64,000 nt of DNA from Isoetes taiwanensis (taxonomy: Eukaryota > Streptophyta > Lycopodiopsida > Isoetales > Isoetaceae): assembly GCA_021234155.1 (NCBI GenBank), contig JAJEKV010000331.1, positions 186,001-250,000 of the forward strand, given 5' to 3'. The first letter of the stretch is position 1. Every line of letters begins with the position of its first letter. The notes beneath the pieces were generated by a model. It did no database searches and was not told the origin of the DNA. It saw only the letters and a list, made by a program, of their open reading frames with translations. Below, piece after piece: positions 22,700-35,290 of this stretch. A program made the translations under genes and the position numbers.

Positions 22700-23493
22700 T
22701 CTCATATTCCATCATCCTAGCAGTCCTGTTTCTTTGATTCCTTGGTTGCTTCTTGTTTGCCCATTATCCCTCTCTTCCTTCTCTTCCCTTTGTTCTACAA
22801 CTACAAGCTTCTTAGCCTCGCTAACTTGCTTTGCCTCACCCTATCTTTTCATCTCTCTCTCTCATTTGCTTTCCTTCTTTCCTTCTGTAGGTTTTTCTTT
22901 TCAATATGTTGTTATTTCTGAGTCTTTTCTTTATATTTTCTCTCAAATTCTAACCTAGCATTCTATATTTCTTCATGACTAACATATAGCTTATCTTTCA
23001 AAGTATCTGGCATTCTATGCCTCCTTTTCGTTTTTTGCTATCTAAGATCTATTGTAGGACCTGCTGCAGTAAGCAAAGAATGACCTACTATAAGAGCTGG
23101 ATGTTGTTAAAAATGATTAGCTACTAGAGTGCTTATTGTAGCAATTGAAGGCTGACCTATTGTAGAAGTTGGCTGCTGTTCAACATAAGGAGCTACTGAA
23201 GTGGACACTGGAGCATCCAATAAACATGAGCACCCTCATCAACAGTTGGACCCCTTCTGGAAGCATTCCTCTTAGTCTCCAATCTATATGCAACTGGATC
23301 AACCACCATTGCAAAGCTATTAAAAGTTCAAATGCGTTTCTTCTTGAATTCAACACAAATATTGGCTGGTATAATGCCATCTTTCAGTGACATGGAAACT
23401 ATAGTTGCAAAATCTTCCTTGCTAGGCTCTATCAAATATTTGTCATGCATAAATTTAGCTCGATTATTTGTGAAACTCACCTGGCCACATCTA
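22700..23493 (-). pseudogene. Unrecognised coding-like segment with premature stops
   Basis: On the minus strand from 23,493 a frame reads RCGQVSFTNNRAKFMHDKYL through VDPVAYRLETKRNASRR for about 100 codons with one TGA stop. Near 23,200 the sense frame shifts and continues APVSTSVAPYVEQQPTSTIG, LIVGHSLLTAAGPTIDL, RRHRMPDTLKDKLYVSHEE and LEFERKYKEKTQK, with three more stops. The composition (Gln/Ser/Thr-rich linker, then a charged helical stretch) is protein-like, and each stop sits where a CAA, CAG or CGA codon would fit, as expected for C-to-T decay. No known domain is recognised. Confidence 0.5.
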
Positions 23494-24217
23494 ATAATTG
23501 AAGTCTATCTGCTATCTGACATACGGGGAAGTTTCCGGTTAGGTTGAAAATGTTTTGATTTTTTTTATATCGATTTCCTAAGATTTTAGGGAGTTTGGAT
23601 CCCGAAAAAAAAACTCCGATTATCCAAAAATCGACCAACATTTTTGGTTAATTGAGAATTTCTTACGCACATGCATGCCACGACTCTCTCCCTTTTCATG
23701 CACCAGCAGATAGGAGACGGGTTATGCATTTCGATGCAGCAACAACTGGCTCAGGTTACATAGCCTAACTGGCTGGCGAAATATTATGATTTTGGGGGTG
23801 TGTTCATCCGGTGATGGATACTAGCTTTAGTTAATATGGAAAATAATCAGACAAACAAATTGTGTTGGATGATCTAGAAGGGCGGCTCTTCTTCATTTCA
23901 TGCATAGATCTGGCTCCAGAATGCAGATGCGGCTGCTCCCTGGCTTATAGAGCCTAATTTGTTGATCTTTGGAGGCCTTGGCTTTTCTGCAATTTGGGGT
24001 GAAATTTCCCTGGTAGACAAGCGACCTGCTTTAAATGCTCTAAGCAGTACTTTTTCATGCAACGGGAATCAAAGTTCTTTATTATTTAGATCAATAATCT
24101 GCTCTAGCTGCTGCACTAGCATTTATTTTTATCAATTGTATCTGCCATTCTGTTTTTACTTTGTTTATTGACATCTTAAGCATGAAAAAAATGCATGTGT
24201 CCCGGCCGTTTCTTCAA
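23494..24217. other. No gene seen
   Basis: Mixed AT-rich sequence between two oppositely oriented pseudogenes. Frames are short and lack motifs. Confidence 0.4.
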
Positions 24218-24690
24218 TAGGAGGTGGAGATTTCATAGAGCTTGGTCCTTTCCATCCAAATGCTTCAGGAACAGGACTTCTTAAGTCTTGGAACAAAGGT
24301 AGCAATAACTCCATATTTTACTTCATGTACTCACAGGAAGGCAGTCTGAATCAACCACATTGAATGCAGTATCAAACCTTCTCTTTCTTGAGATACCTGC
24401 CAGAGTTGGGTGGTCATACTATAACACTTCTACGGATTATGAGAATGTAATCGATGCAGCAACAGGTATGATATAAAGTCTGAGAGGGTTGATTCGTATA
24501 GGCACTGCAATATTTGCTTAAGTTGAACGAAATGTTGTGCATTAAACCAAGGATTTTCTTTGATTGCGTGAGAGATTCACCGGGCTTTTTCTCTTGGGAT
24601 TGTTTTGATAAATTTCCGAGTACCGAATCCAGAGATTTATACATTACTGGGGAGAGTTACGGCAATGGGGATTTACTTGCAGGTGAATCT
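24218..24690 (+). pseudogene. Serine carboxypeptidase-like fragment
   Basis: Three pieces match the S10 serine carboxypeptidase family in the right order. The first is [14 protein letters not shown], then SWNK followed by GT near 24,300. The second is VSNLLFLEIPARVGWSYYNT near 24,370-24,430, corresponding to the usual NVLFLESPAGVGFSYS. The third is FDKFPSTESRDLYITGESYG near 24,605-24,665, containing the nucleophile Ser in GESYG. The oxyanion-region Gly of the second motif is changed (PAR for PAG), part of the intervening sequence is missing or shifted, and nothing corresponding to the Asp/His half follows. It is a partial, inactive copy with intron remnants. Confidence 0.7.
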
Positions 24691-26728
24691 TAGGCTTCCA
24701 GTATAATTTTAAGCTTTGATATTCTTGAAGCAATCCATTTAGATGGAGGTATATTATTAACAATTTATAGTGTTCAAGTCAGCAGGAGCATCATTCTATT
24801 GAGAAGGCAATTACAAATGCATTGTAGTCTCTTGATGCGAGTCTAGGATTAAACAATCCTGACATGTTACTTTAACATGCAATACTGTTGGTGCATATAT
24901 TGTTAGTAATGCATGGAATGCAATTAGGTTGGTCGTATGTTGTTTTTTCAATTACTTATTTAAATGTCCTGATTTTAGATGCTATCTAAGTTTGTGGGAG
25001 CACTATCTTAAATACAACATAGACATGCGTTTCACGTATGTGCAATTTAAGGCAAATTATTTAGAAGATATGCTTTATTGCAATTCAGTATTTAATGCCA
25101 AGATGTTTTTATTCCAGAAAGAGTCTTTTAGGTCTTTACTGCCTCACTGGCTATGTAAAAGTAGTAGTCATGACTAGAATACAAGATGTATGCAGTATGC
25201 AGATGGTAACCAAAGTTGAAAAACCAATTTTTCAATTTGAAAACTGTTAGATGACTAGATGACAAAGTTGCTACAATAAGAAGTATTGTTTTGCCTCATG
25301 ATGATTTGTTTTTTACATTGTGCTTTAGAACCAGTATAGGTGACATCTTAAATAACTGCTTGATTTTAACATTTGGCAGATAACTGCTCTAGCATTCTAT
25401 ATGCATAGTGGAATCCTAAAGGATGCTTTGGGTAGGGCTCTCATCCTTGAATATATGGATAGGCCTTCTATGCTTTTTGCAACTTAGGCAAGGCTTATAC
25501 TGGTTATCTGCAGATGATTTCAAAGATGCAGGGGTTTTAAGGTACAGAGCAACTTGAAATTATTTCAATTTGTGGTGTAGTTATACTGCCCTAACATATT
25601 TTGAAAAACTATATACTTTATAAGACCAAGATGTCTATATGCAAGTCTTTTCGAGTAAGTGGCAGCAGTGCCGGAAATGAATGCACAACATTTTGGGATG
25701 TATGGCAGCTAAGAATCAAGGATCTGATAGAAAGAAAAGTGGACTTCTAAACCCTCTGTGATAGCTGGCATAGATATGCTTTACTTAATAGTGTTCTTTT
25801 CTGTTAATGTTTATTCCTGAACTCCTTGACTTTGTTATTCATTTCAGATCTTTTTATTGGCTACCATGCGATTTATTTGTAGGTACCATGATCTTTGATT
25901 TAAAAGGTGAAGACCCGACATATTGAGAACACTCACAGGTCTTTGGCGGGGTTAGAGGTTTTTCTTTGGCCCTTTCAGTCTATTGTGAAAAGTCATTATT
26001 GGGCATTCGTATTTTCACAACTACCAGTGAAAAGTCATTATTGGGCATACGTGTTTTCACAACTACCATTGCACATGTTGTATGGCCTGTTGTTTTGGTA
26101 TGCACAAGCGCATGGCAGAGGTTTTTGGATTAGAGCATTTTCAATGGCAAGCATGTGGCCCTTGCACAGGAGGTCTGCAAAGAAAGAGATTACTGCTGCT
26201 CATTTTTTGTCAGCACGGGATGAGAATGAATGGAATTTCTGTTATTCAGCATTTGAAAATGTTCTTTAAGATGTTAGTAATAACTCCTTTCTTCCTTGCA
26301 AAACATATCAAGGCTATGTAATTGCAAAACATATCAACTCTATGTACTTAATAATAGCTCTCAATAGAGTTATTTGTTTGTTCTAAATACTGAATCACAG
26401 ATGGCTGCATTAATAAATATAAATCTATCACTGTGAACAAGCTTTCACATTTTAGCTCAACAAAAGGACGTGTGAAGTTTCTTTATAGAATCGTTCAAGG
26501 CAAGTGGTTGTGTTCTTTTTATTGGCACAATTGCATAAGCATTTTGCTATGGTGCTTCTCTGCATTGGTGTAGAACAAAATATTCTCTATATTAATGTTC
26601 CTTATGTTTTAGGCACAGCCAGGCTTACAACCTTGACATTATAGACTCCAAATACAACCTTGAGACAAAATGCTTAAACAATAGAGATAAAGAATCTCTA
26701 ACTTCTAACCCATTTAAATTTCAAAACC
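24691..26728. other. No recognised gene; 42-bp tandem duplication
   Basis: A 120-codon plus frame at 25,907-26,269 shows no known domain. It contains a near-exact 42-bp tandem duplication (25,985-26,026 and 26,027-26,068), each unit starting GTGAAAAGTC and holding TTTTCAC near its end, so each can fold. The rest is AT-rich. Confidence 0.45.
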
Positions 26729-27243
26729 ATCTCTGCATACATATAAATGAACCATGTGAGCACATCTACACACCAATACTGAATAACGCGGGTCCAAGCT
26801 AAACCCCGGATGTATTTGAACCACCTCTTCAAATTGTTATTAATGGTTAATTTGCTTTACTACCCTCCTTATTCCCATTTTCAAAATATCTTTCTAATAG
26901 TCTTCGTCCTATATCATTATCCTTAGGCGACATAGAGGACAAACTATCTGATGCAATTATCAAGTAGATCCAGTATGAGTATTTGTACTTGGTCCAATAT
27001 AGCATAATCATGTTTAAAGTCCTAAATACCACACATAGGGAGGGGCTTCTTCCCGCTTGGTTTGGCCAATTTGGCGTTGCTTTCTTACTATCCTTTTCCG
27101 ACCTTTAGCCTTCATCCCCGCGACCTTCGCCCCCGCGATTCTAGTTTGTTAAGGAAGTTCTTTGGTATTCGCCGGTTTGTTGGTTTCATGCAGTCCCATT
27201 CTAGAATAGCATAATCATGTTTAAAGTCCTAAATACCACACAT
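26729..27243. repeat. Dispersed repeat, copy 1 (interrupted)
   Basis: About 310 bp from CATACATATAAATGAACC to CTAAATACCACACAT recurs at 49,918-50,227. Here it is interrupted: a 38-bp segment (26,999-27,036) repeats at 27,206-27,243, flanking 169 bp of unrelated, more GC-rich DNA. The other copy has the 38-bp segment once and continues directly into ATAAAATCCAT. Confidence 0.85.
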
Positions 27244-27293
27244 ATAAAATCCATCTTCTTTTTTATTTTGGGAGCATGTTGGGTTCCGTGCCA

Positions 27294-27331
27294 AGGGAAC
27301 GCCGCATCTTACGCCGCATGCGGCGTTCCCT
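27294..27331. repeat. 14-bp stem GC hairpin, copy 2
   Basis: The arms are AGGGAACGCCGCAT (27,294-27,307) and ATGCGGCGTTCCCT (27,318-27,331), with the same 10-nt loop as at 789-826. It is followed by CTCCCGCCAAGGG and a T-run. A much decayed relative (TTGGGTGCG, GCATGCAGAGTTCCCTCTCC) may lie at 27,835-27,890. Confidence 0.8.
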
Positions 27332-30300
27332 CTCCCGCCAAGGGTTTTTTTTTTTTTATGCCTATGCCCTTTTCGTCCCAGACCGGTCTTCCTCCCACAT
27401 TGGTTCAAATTCCAGAGGGAAAGAAGCGGCATAGGGAGGCGATGGTCCTGCTTCTCTTCTGAAATGGTGTTCTCGCGTCCGAGATGGGGAGCCAACATTT
27501 TTTCTTCTTCGACCCCATTCAAGGTACCTCTTTCACGCTGCCATTTCTTCTCCATCCAGATTCAACTAGGAAATTGCTGAATGAAAACAAAGAACGTTGC
27601 CACATAGATGTCGCCCTTGAAAAGGCTTTTGGCGTTATGGACCTTCATAGTTGAAGAGGAGGTTGCAATGCTTGGGAATCGCTCTTGGCCGTTCTTTGCT
27701 TTGGCACTTGGCAACAACAGACGATCATGCAATCCTTGCCATTTTCTATTTCCTCAATTTATATTGAGCAGTGCATCATTTCCTTGATGCAATTTTGCCA
27801 TCTTACTATTAAAAAGAGGGGATTGGGTTGGGTGCGAGACCTCGCATGTGCGGATGCATGCAGAGTTCCCTCTCCCTTTATGGGCTGCTCTTGCTTGGGA
27901 CATAGGTTGGCAAGCATTGATTACCAAAGATCCCCATCTCCAAAGTTTGCATACAATTTCGTTCGAGCATAGGTAGCGAGCGGTAAGTAAGGCGATTAAT
28001 GGAGCGAGGTAGCAAATTGCAAATGATTTGGCGTGATCCGAAAATGAAGGCGGACTCTAATTCTAGATTTTATAGACACTTTTCACAGTTCAAACCAACT
28101 GTGCAAGGTAAGGGTTTAACCGATTTGAAGAAGTGTAGATATCGATGCAATTTTTGGTATTCTAGATAATGTGAGCTTTTGCGATCGTGAGAGGTAATAT
28201 GGAACATGGAGATTTGTAGTGCCCGTGTCGGGGTTAAGGATTGCTCATTGACTTCATGCCGGTTTTGCTTTTGTTTTTTAGATAGTTTTGTCTTTTGCAA
28301 GCCTTGTCTGACAGGTGGGTCATTGGCTGAAGAAAGTTTGGGAAGAACAACCAAAATCTACATATTTATTTTGACATTTGCCGGAGTTTTACAAATGCCT
28401 TTCCTTACACCTTGCAAGTCGATTTTACTTACTTGGTTTGGTGGTATAGATTCCGCCTATGCAATACTTGCTTGCCTTTGTAGACCATTACATGGCAATG
28501 TCTTCATTTTCGCGGAACATCAATGTTGCGGGGAACCTCTCATAACAAAAAGGAAGCCCTTTTAATGGACCAATAAAGTTTTTTTTTCATGGGTTGCTTC
28601 TCCTCCGCCGCGTTGAAAACTTACTCGAAAAAGATATTTTCACCAACCGGCCTCTTCTATGCTTAAACTCGGATTACTATTTCAAATATTTTTCAGATTG
28701 TATTGATGCTGCACACTCATGGCACAGCTACTTCCTGACTTTCTTTCCACCGCCCGCCTTTTCCTTCCAGCGATGGACTAGAGGTTTGTCCAAATTGTTG
28801 ATGGAATGGGTCATGCCGCAATCTAAGTCCAGATTTTTGATACATATGTATAAATAATTATGTTGTATTTAGCTACGATTCCCATTTAGTTTGCAAAGTG
28901 AGAAGGCTTTGATTCTTATTCATCTTTATTTTTAAAGCATATTGGGAGAATCGTCCGCATATTTTTTTAAGAGGTAAAATGTGTTTGATCTTTTTATCAA
29001 CTAAGTGTTATCTGAAAATGTTATTCGCCGAAATATCCGTGATTAAAGTATTGGCATTTAGGTTTTTGAGAAGGATTTTAAAACCTATATGCATTTATTG
29101 AGGAGTGTACTACAATAACCATTCCGCCATCACATGATTTTTCTTTGTAAAAGAGTTAAGAGTTTTTGTTGAATGGTTACAATGATGTTCCGTTGGATTT
29201 ACGGTTGCAGTTGATTAGGGTTCTGTTATTGTTCCGCTAATCCTTCTCCTTTTGTCCCTCTCTTGCTGGCATTTGCAGGGTATTGGTGTTGAAGAAATAA
29301 AGCGTCTTCACTTCTAGCTCCATAACAGCTCCAAATTGGGATGCAAATAGCTGAAAATGCAGCTCAGACCTTAAAGACTCACAGTCCATTGATCCCATGT
29401 GAAGTTTTACAGTAAGAGAAAGTTTTTTATATGCTCCTATTCATTTACATGCGATAGCATTGCTTTTGCCCTACATTAAATGTTCAATAGGTATTTTGTA
29501 ATTAGTAGTTGCGCCTCTAATTTATGTAGTATTGTATTTAATTCTGAAATGATTCCAAAGTACGAATTTATGCCAGAGCACTTAAAAGCATCAGAGAAAG
29601 GGGTAGCTTTGCCATTTGCCTTACTTTGGATGTTTGATAGGTATTTCGTAGCTACATCTTTAATTTATGTAGTATTCTATTTAGTTTCAAAATTATTGCA
29701 AAGCACGAATATATGCCAGAGCAGTTAAAAGCATCAGAAAAAGCTGGTGCCACAGCTACTATTCATGGGGTTATTCTGTCTTTGTGAAGTATTTAGACTT
29801 GCTAAGACTTCTATCTTAGAGTGCCTGCTATACATGCAAAGAAACTATTACCGTTTATGTAGACAAATTCTATAGCCCGGATCAAGATCTGCGGACAAGG
29901 TCTTCATAATAATGGGCGGGTCTTAGTATGCCGAAGTACTTACTTCGCAATTTCATTATTTGATGGATATGTCAGAGGGTAAGCTGTGATTTATCACAGA
30001 GAGTAGCTAGCTCTTTCTTTAAGAAAGTTATGAAAAGGAAGCTATTTAGCAACATGATAACTTTGATCCAGGACATTTGTTCCATGGTGGCCACATGCAT
30101 TTGAAGATGGGTCTATCTCCTCCTCTGAATAGCCAGTATATAAATCTATGCTTCGCTTTTCAAGCTGCTTAAATGGAGAAATAGATTTATAGCGGGAGCT
30201 GCAACCTAAAGAAAGCACGTGGACTTCGCTTCGAGCTTTTCCTTTTCTACTCAATAGAAATTCTCCAAATAGGACAATCCCAAGTCTTCTCGCTTGATTT

Positions 30301-33300
30301 CCTACAAGCGACTATATGTTTACACTACTATGATTTATTTTCAAAGAAAGATGTCATGCATGTGGTCATAATGTTGAAACTACGATCTATATATTATGGC
30401 TTCCTACAAGAGAAATAGTTTTTGGATCATCACCGTGAGTTATCTTTGCCACCTTTTGTATTTACAATAGAATAATGGGCATGACTCAAGTGGAACCATC
30501 CTCTTTGAAGATAGTAGGGAACAACGGAGTTGAAGTCTTTAAGTTTAGAAAACCTTGGAAATAGGTCCAAACAAGGGACTTGAACGATATTTGTTTTTAG
30601 TTGTACCGGAAGTGTTGTTTTATGCCAAAAACAACACCAAAATGGCCCCAAAAATCCACGCGGGCCCGTTTATCGGATTTGCACAAAGAGTGGTTTTTGG
30701 CGTAAATTTTCCACGGTGGTCTTTTGGCGTAAAAAATCCACGCGTAGGAAAAATTGACATAGTTTTTGTGATTTTTTGTCAACGTGTATTTTTTTCCTTC
30801 ACTGTTGTTTTTTGATGGAACCATTCATTGTTTATCTTCAAAATTACATGTGTGGGTCTCGATATTACCACACGTGAAAAGCTAGATTACAACGTGAAAG
30901 TAAGATTGTTTTTAAAAATAGTTACATGTTATTTAACAGAGTACCACATGTGTTACTAAAATCTTGCTATTGTTTTTTATGCTATATTGAATTTTTAAAA
31001 TATGTATTATATATAGCTATTAGAAAGTAGACACGTTATTTTCTTAAATTAGCTGTTGTTTCCAAGTGTTGTTTTTGCAAGTAAATGAAAAAAAATATTC
31101 GTGGACTTTTTTGAATTTACAAAAATAACATGTTTGGTCCACTAATCAAATACTGACACGTGGCACTCATATTTAAAAAAAACCCACTTTTAGACATCTT
31201 TGTAACTAATCAAATATTGACACGTGGCACTCATCTTTAAAAAAAAAACCACTTTTATTTTTTTGTTTTTTGGCTATTGATAATTTCAATCTACATCTTT
31301 TGAAAACACAATCTTACTAAAAGGAAAAATACATCATTTACGAAAATATGGAGCAAGAATCTTTTGAATGCAAATAAAATGAATACAAACTCAAGATTAT
31401 CAAATTATGATTTGAATTCGTTACAAATCTCCCTTGAAAATGCCAAAGGTTTATTCTAGGCAACGCTTACACCTCCAAATATAATAGGCACCTTCAATAA
31501 TCTATCAAAGTTTATCAATGCACTGTTCACTGCACTGTAGCTCAAAAACAACAATGAATAGAATTAGATCCCAACAGCTCGAGCACATTTCAAACTTGAT
31601 GACCATGTTCCCAAGCTGTATATGTCTTCAATCCGGCCATCTCTAACTTCATTTTCTTATTTTTCTGACTCCTATTGAGTTCTAACAGTAGGCATGAAGC
31701 TTAAGCAAGATCTCCCATATAAAGACTGTTGCAGCCCTGATAAGAAAAGGATGAACCCTGCAAAAAGGATGAACTGTGCAGCAACAAACACAAATCAGCG
31801 AGAAGGAGAAAAGAAAGACCAAGCTTCATCTACCAAGCTGCATTACTTGTGTGCCACAGTCGTATAGTCCTTTGTCACAGTTAGAGAAGCTGCATGTTCA
31901 TTTGTCCGCAGTGCTTCTGTGTAAAAAACAACGAAAACAGTAAGAACTCATGCAAAATCATGTCAGAAGCAAAGTTAGAAACAACCGCAGTGCTTTATGG
32001 ATGCAATTTTGAGGATGAGCTTGCAACTACTTCATTTTGTCAGAACTCAGCTCCTTTATATGATACTTCTGCATCTTCAATGTGGTTTTCTCCAAACATG
32101 CTGCATAACATTATTTGCAGAAATCAGACTATGCAAATTGAGCTCGTAGCATACAATATTTCAAAATTGCTAAAGTGCAGCTGGAAGAGGATCACATTTT
32201 CAAATTCAAGTCTTGTTCAGTTACATGGCAAAGGGACGATTTAGAACCTCGGCTATGGAATCAAAACATGCTGACTAATCTACAGCATATAATATAGGCC
32301 CAAATCAGCAGAGACATAAGAACCCTACCAGCCGAAGCCAACATCTTCAGTTGCTGCCAGTGGTGCTTGCAAATCCGGCCAGCCCCTGCCCTTGAAAGAA
32401 ACAAATCTCTAAATGGTCATGCCAGAAGAAGACTTTCTTCCGTAATAGGGACGATGGACTCGCCATATTCAAAAACAAGCAAGGCCATTAAGGCCAACCC
32501 TCGCCATAACCAAAAGAAAACGAAGAGGTCGCCAGAGCTAGCGGAAGGGAAAGGAGGAAAAGAAAGAAGTCGCCATAGCCTGAAGGAAAAGAATGCCATA
32601 AGGAAAAGATGTCACCGTAGCCGGAGGGAGATGTTTAGCGCACGACCAAGGCGGGAAAAGTGGGGACAAATAGGGTCATACTACAAGGATCACAATCCGA
32701 ACCGTTCATCTGCATGAAATCTGGTCCGTTCATTTTGACTAAAAAAAAACCTATGCTACAAATTATTTTCAACTTGTTAAACCATTAAGGTTTGTATAGA
32801 GGATTGAAGGATAAAATTGATCTGAATAAGTCGTGTTAGTCAGACCTGCCGATTTGAAGCAGAAGGAGCTACACTGGCAGAAATGCAAAGAGATATGAAG
32901 AAAATTGCCAGAAGCCGCCATTGTTTTTCCTTGTCGCCTTGCTAAGCAAATCTCGTTCTGATCTAGGAACAAATCTGGCTGCAACCATGTGAACAGAAGT
33001 GTCAACCACTTTTGGGGCTTTTCACAGATCTGTTGCTTATTGCTTCCTTTTCTTGGGCTTAGACTTGCCTAAGCACAGCCAGAGCACAAAATGGTTGGAG
33101 GCATGTAGGCATTCTTTTCTAGGCTGACATGCAAGAGATAAGGGCATGCATCGTTGGAGCGCCATAGCCGGAGCTGAGAAATCGTCGGTAGCTGAGCGCC
33201 AATGCAGAGTAGTCAAAACAAAGGCAAAGGCGGAAAACGGATGGGCCAGTAGAATGAGAGGACTTGGATCGAAATCCAAGCCATTCATGTTGGCCCATCT

Positions 33301-33367
33301 CGGTCGTTGATGAGATGCATACTTATAAAAATAAAATATAGTTGTTAGAGATTCCCATAAATCTAAT
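27332..33367. other. Long stretch without recognised gene
   Basis: Short frames only, none with known motifs. Local duplications are visible: one of about 150 bp at 29,479-29,605 and 29,628-29,745 (TATGCCAGAGCA and AAAAGCATCAGA in both), and one of about 52 bp at 31,141-31,193 and 31,205-31,256 sharing TGACACGTGGCACTCAT. At 32,370-32,720 a basic 116-codon frame (HARRRLSS, KTKRSPELAEGKGGKERS) reflects a repeated CGCCATAGCC-type word and is probably not a gene. Confidence 0.45.
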
Positions 33368-34170
33368 GTGGTTGTCACATTAGTTTGCAGTTTAAAAGTT
33401 CTTGCCAACATGGAAATAAAGGGTCGAGAGATACAAACTGGAATTGCTCATAAAGGCCCTAAAGAGAACCTTATATTGGTCGGATTTTTGTTGACATATA
33501 TGCCAAGTGTGGTTCACTTACAAAAGCTGAAACCAATTTTAGCAAGCTGCATGATCGAAATGTAGTCTGTTGGACTGTACTTATTTCATGATATGTTGAC
33601 TATGGATTTGGTCAAAAAGCACTTCAGTGTTTGGATCAAATGCAGTTAGAAGGTATTGCTCCTGATACTGTTATATTTACATGTTATTTGAAAGCTTGCA
33701 GTGGCAAAGCTATAGACAGGGGTAGAGAAATACATAATGAGGTTTTGCAGCAAGGACTTGAAAAAAGTTGTTATTCTTGGCATTTTGATAGACATGTATG
33801 TTAAATGTGGCACACTTGTAGAGGCTTGTAAAACTTTTAACAACCTAGCAGCTCAAGAGGTGTAGTATCTGGGAATTCGCTAATGTCAGGACATGGAGAA
33901 GATGGTTTTGCCTAGGTAGCCATCAAATTATTTGAAGAGATGAACCTAGGACTAGCATATTCAAATTTTGTCACATTTATTTGCAGTTTGAAATGTTGTC
34001 GAAACGCAAGGGCCATAGCCAAGGGCCAGGCAATACATGATGAGATTGCCCTTGAAGTACTTAAGGAAGATCTTTGTGTTGCAAATGGTTTAAATTAACA
34101 TGTGTGTGAAATGCAACTCTCTTGGAGAGGCTCAGGAAGTCTTTGACAAGGAATGCAATAATGGCAGGAG
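33368..34170 (+). pseudogene. Pentatricopeptide repeat protein, decayed fragment
   Basis: PPR motifs can be followed through changing frames. They are VVTLVCSLKVLANMEIKGRE near 33,370, IYAKCGSLTKAETNFSKLHD with one change near 33,500, DYGFGQKALQCLDQMQLEG near 33,600-33,650, ACSGKAIDRGREIHNEVLQQ near 33,695, IKLFEEMNLG near 33,930, VTFICSLKCC near 33,970, and AIAKGQAIHDEIA near 34,015. The GxxIHxEI and SLKxC wording is typical of land-plant PLS-class PPR proteins, which bind organellar RNA and act in editing or processing. At least four frame changes and several stops show it is dead. The N-terminus, C-terminal E/DYW region and any targeting peptide are not visible. Confidence 0.8.
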
Positions 34171-34629
34171 ATATTGACAATGGGTGTAGTTTAGAAGCAA
34201 CATGTAATCATATAATTATTCCCCAGAATTAAATATGTAACATGTAATCATATTGGGAGGAGGAGAGCATTCTTAACTTCCACTCGAGATTACCCGAAGG
34301 TTCTGTGTATACAATGCAGGATTGCGCATTTAATACTTGCTACAATAAGGCCTCTCGAAAGTTGTGTGAACGAAGTTTATGGAGGATGGACATATGGTGG
34401 GTTTTTTAAAGGAAGATTTGCAACCTAAGTACTGGCCGGTAAATGAGACAATTGATGTCTGATGTATGAATATCTATGGCAGTCCTGCATGGCTACAACA
34501 AATCCAATGTGGGCATACTCGTGGAATTGACATCTAGAGCCTAAAAGGCCAAAAGGCTCAATATGATCAAAAAAGCATGTTGCTATTAGAGGTAGAAGAT
34601 TGGCTAAATAATATTATGCCATGCACGAA
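34171..34629. other. Spacer to Helitron
   Basis: No coding frame or repeat recognised. It ends with A at 34,629, the 5' flanking base of the Helitron insertion. Confidence 0.5.
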
Positions 34630-34926
34630 TCCTATATAATAATGTTTTACGGTGTTCAATCGCGCCCTAGATCGGGCGGTGAGAATTTGCTGATCAAATC
34701 CAACGGCCCACATTCAATGAAACTTTTTCTTGCTATGAATAGCCAAGCCGCAAGACAGTGCACCGAATTCAAGGTTCGAGTAGAGAGGCCTGGCTATGGC
34801 AGAAGCCCTTTGAAAACTATGCAGGAGATATCGATATTCATAGTTCGAGAATGATCTGTTATTGGACAAGAAAAAATGGGTTCTGTATCTCGATTTTTGC
34901 ATCAAGTAACCGTGTCAAGTATTCAG

Positions 34927-35290
34927 CTATGGCATCCGAAATTGGAAATCCGGTAAGCTAGCAAACCTCTCAGTCAGTATTGCCGCAGACCCATCATTTG
35001 CATCCTTGAAGGCAAATGATATCATCCCAGAAAAGATATCATGCCGACTTGCAGAGAAAGATAGATGCGGGGTTAAAGGTGCAGAGTACCTGTCAGGGAT
35101 ATCACCAGAGAAGAGATTGTTGCTAGCATTAAGAACTTGAAGCGATCTGAGGTGGTCGAGATTGACAGGTAGCACTCCCCATATCCCCAATGAGACCAAG
35201 CTCAGAACTTGAAGATTTGGAAACTTGAGCAAACTGTTCGCAAGGGCTGAAGAAATCCGAAAGCATTATATGTTGCTTGGGAAGCGCTTC
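34927..35290 (-). pseudogene. LRR receptor-like kinase fragment
   Basis: The minus-strand frame reads ALANSLLKFPNLQVLSLVSL, then GIWGVLPVNLDHLRSLQVLN and ASNNLFSGDIPDRYS, which are plant-type extracellular leucine-rich repeats (LxxLxxLxLxxNxxxGxIP). The LSLVSLGIWGxLP wording is that of a group of probably inactive LRR receptor-like kinases. Similarity ends near 35,090 and the frame then stops. No signal peptide, transmembrane helix or kinase domain is present. A second, shorter echo of the same start (ANSLLKFPNL) occurs on the minus strand near 35,780-35,820, so the captured piece was partly duplicated inside the Helitron. Confidence 0.65.

Noticed and set aside
32367-32717. Basic 116-codon frame as a nuclear protein
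   Set aside because: Its composition reflects a repeated CGCCATAGCC-type word; a comparable stretch occurs in the other orientation near 33,150-33,230.
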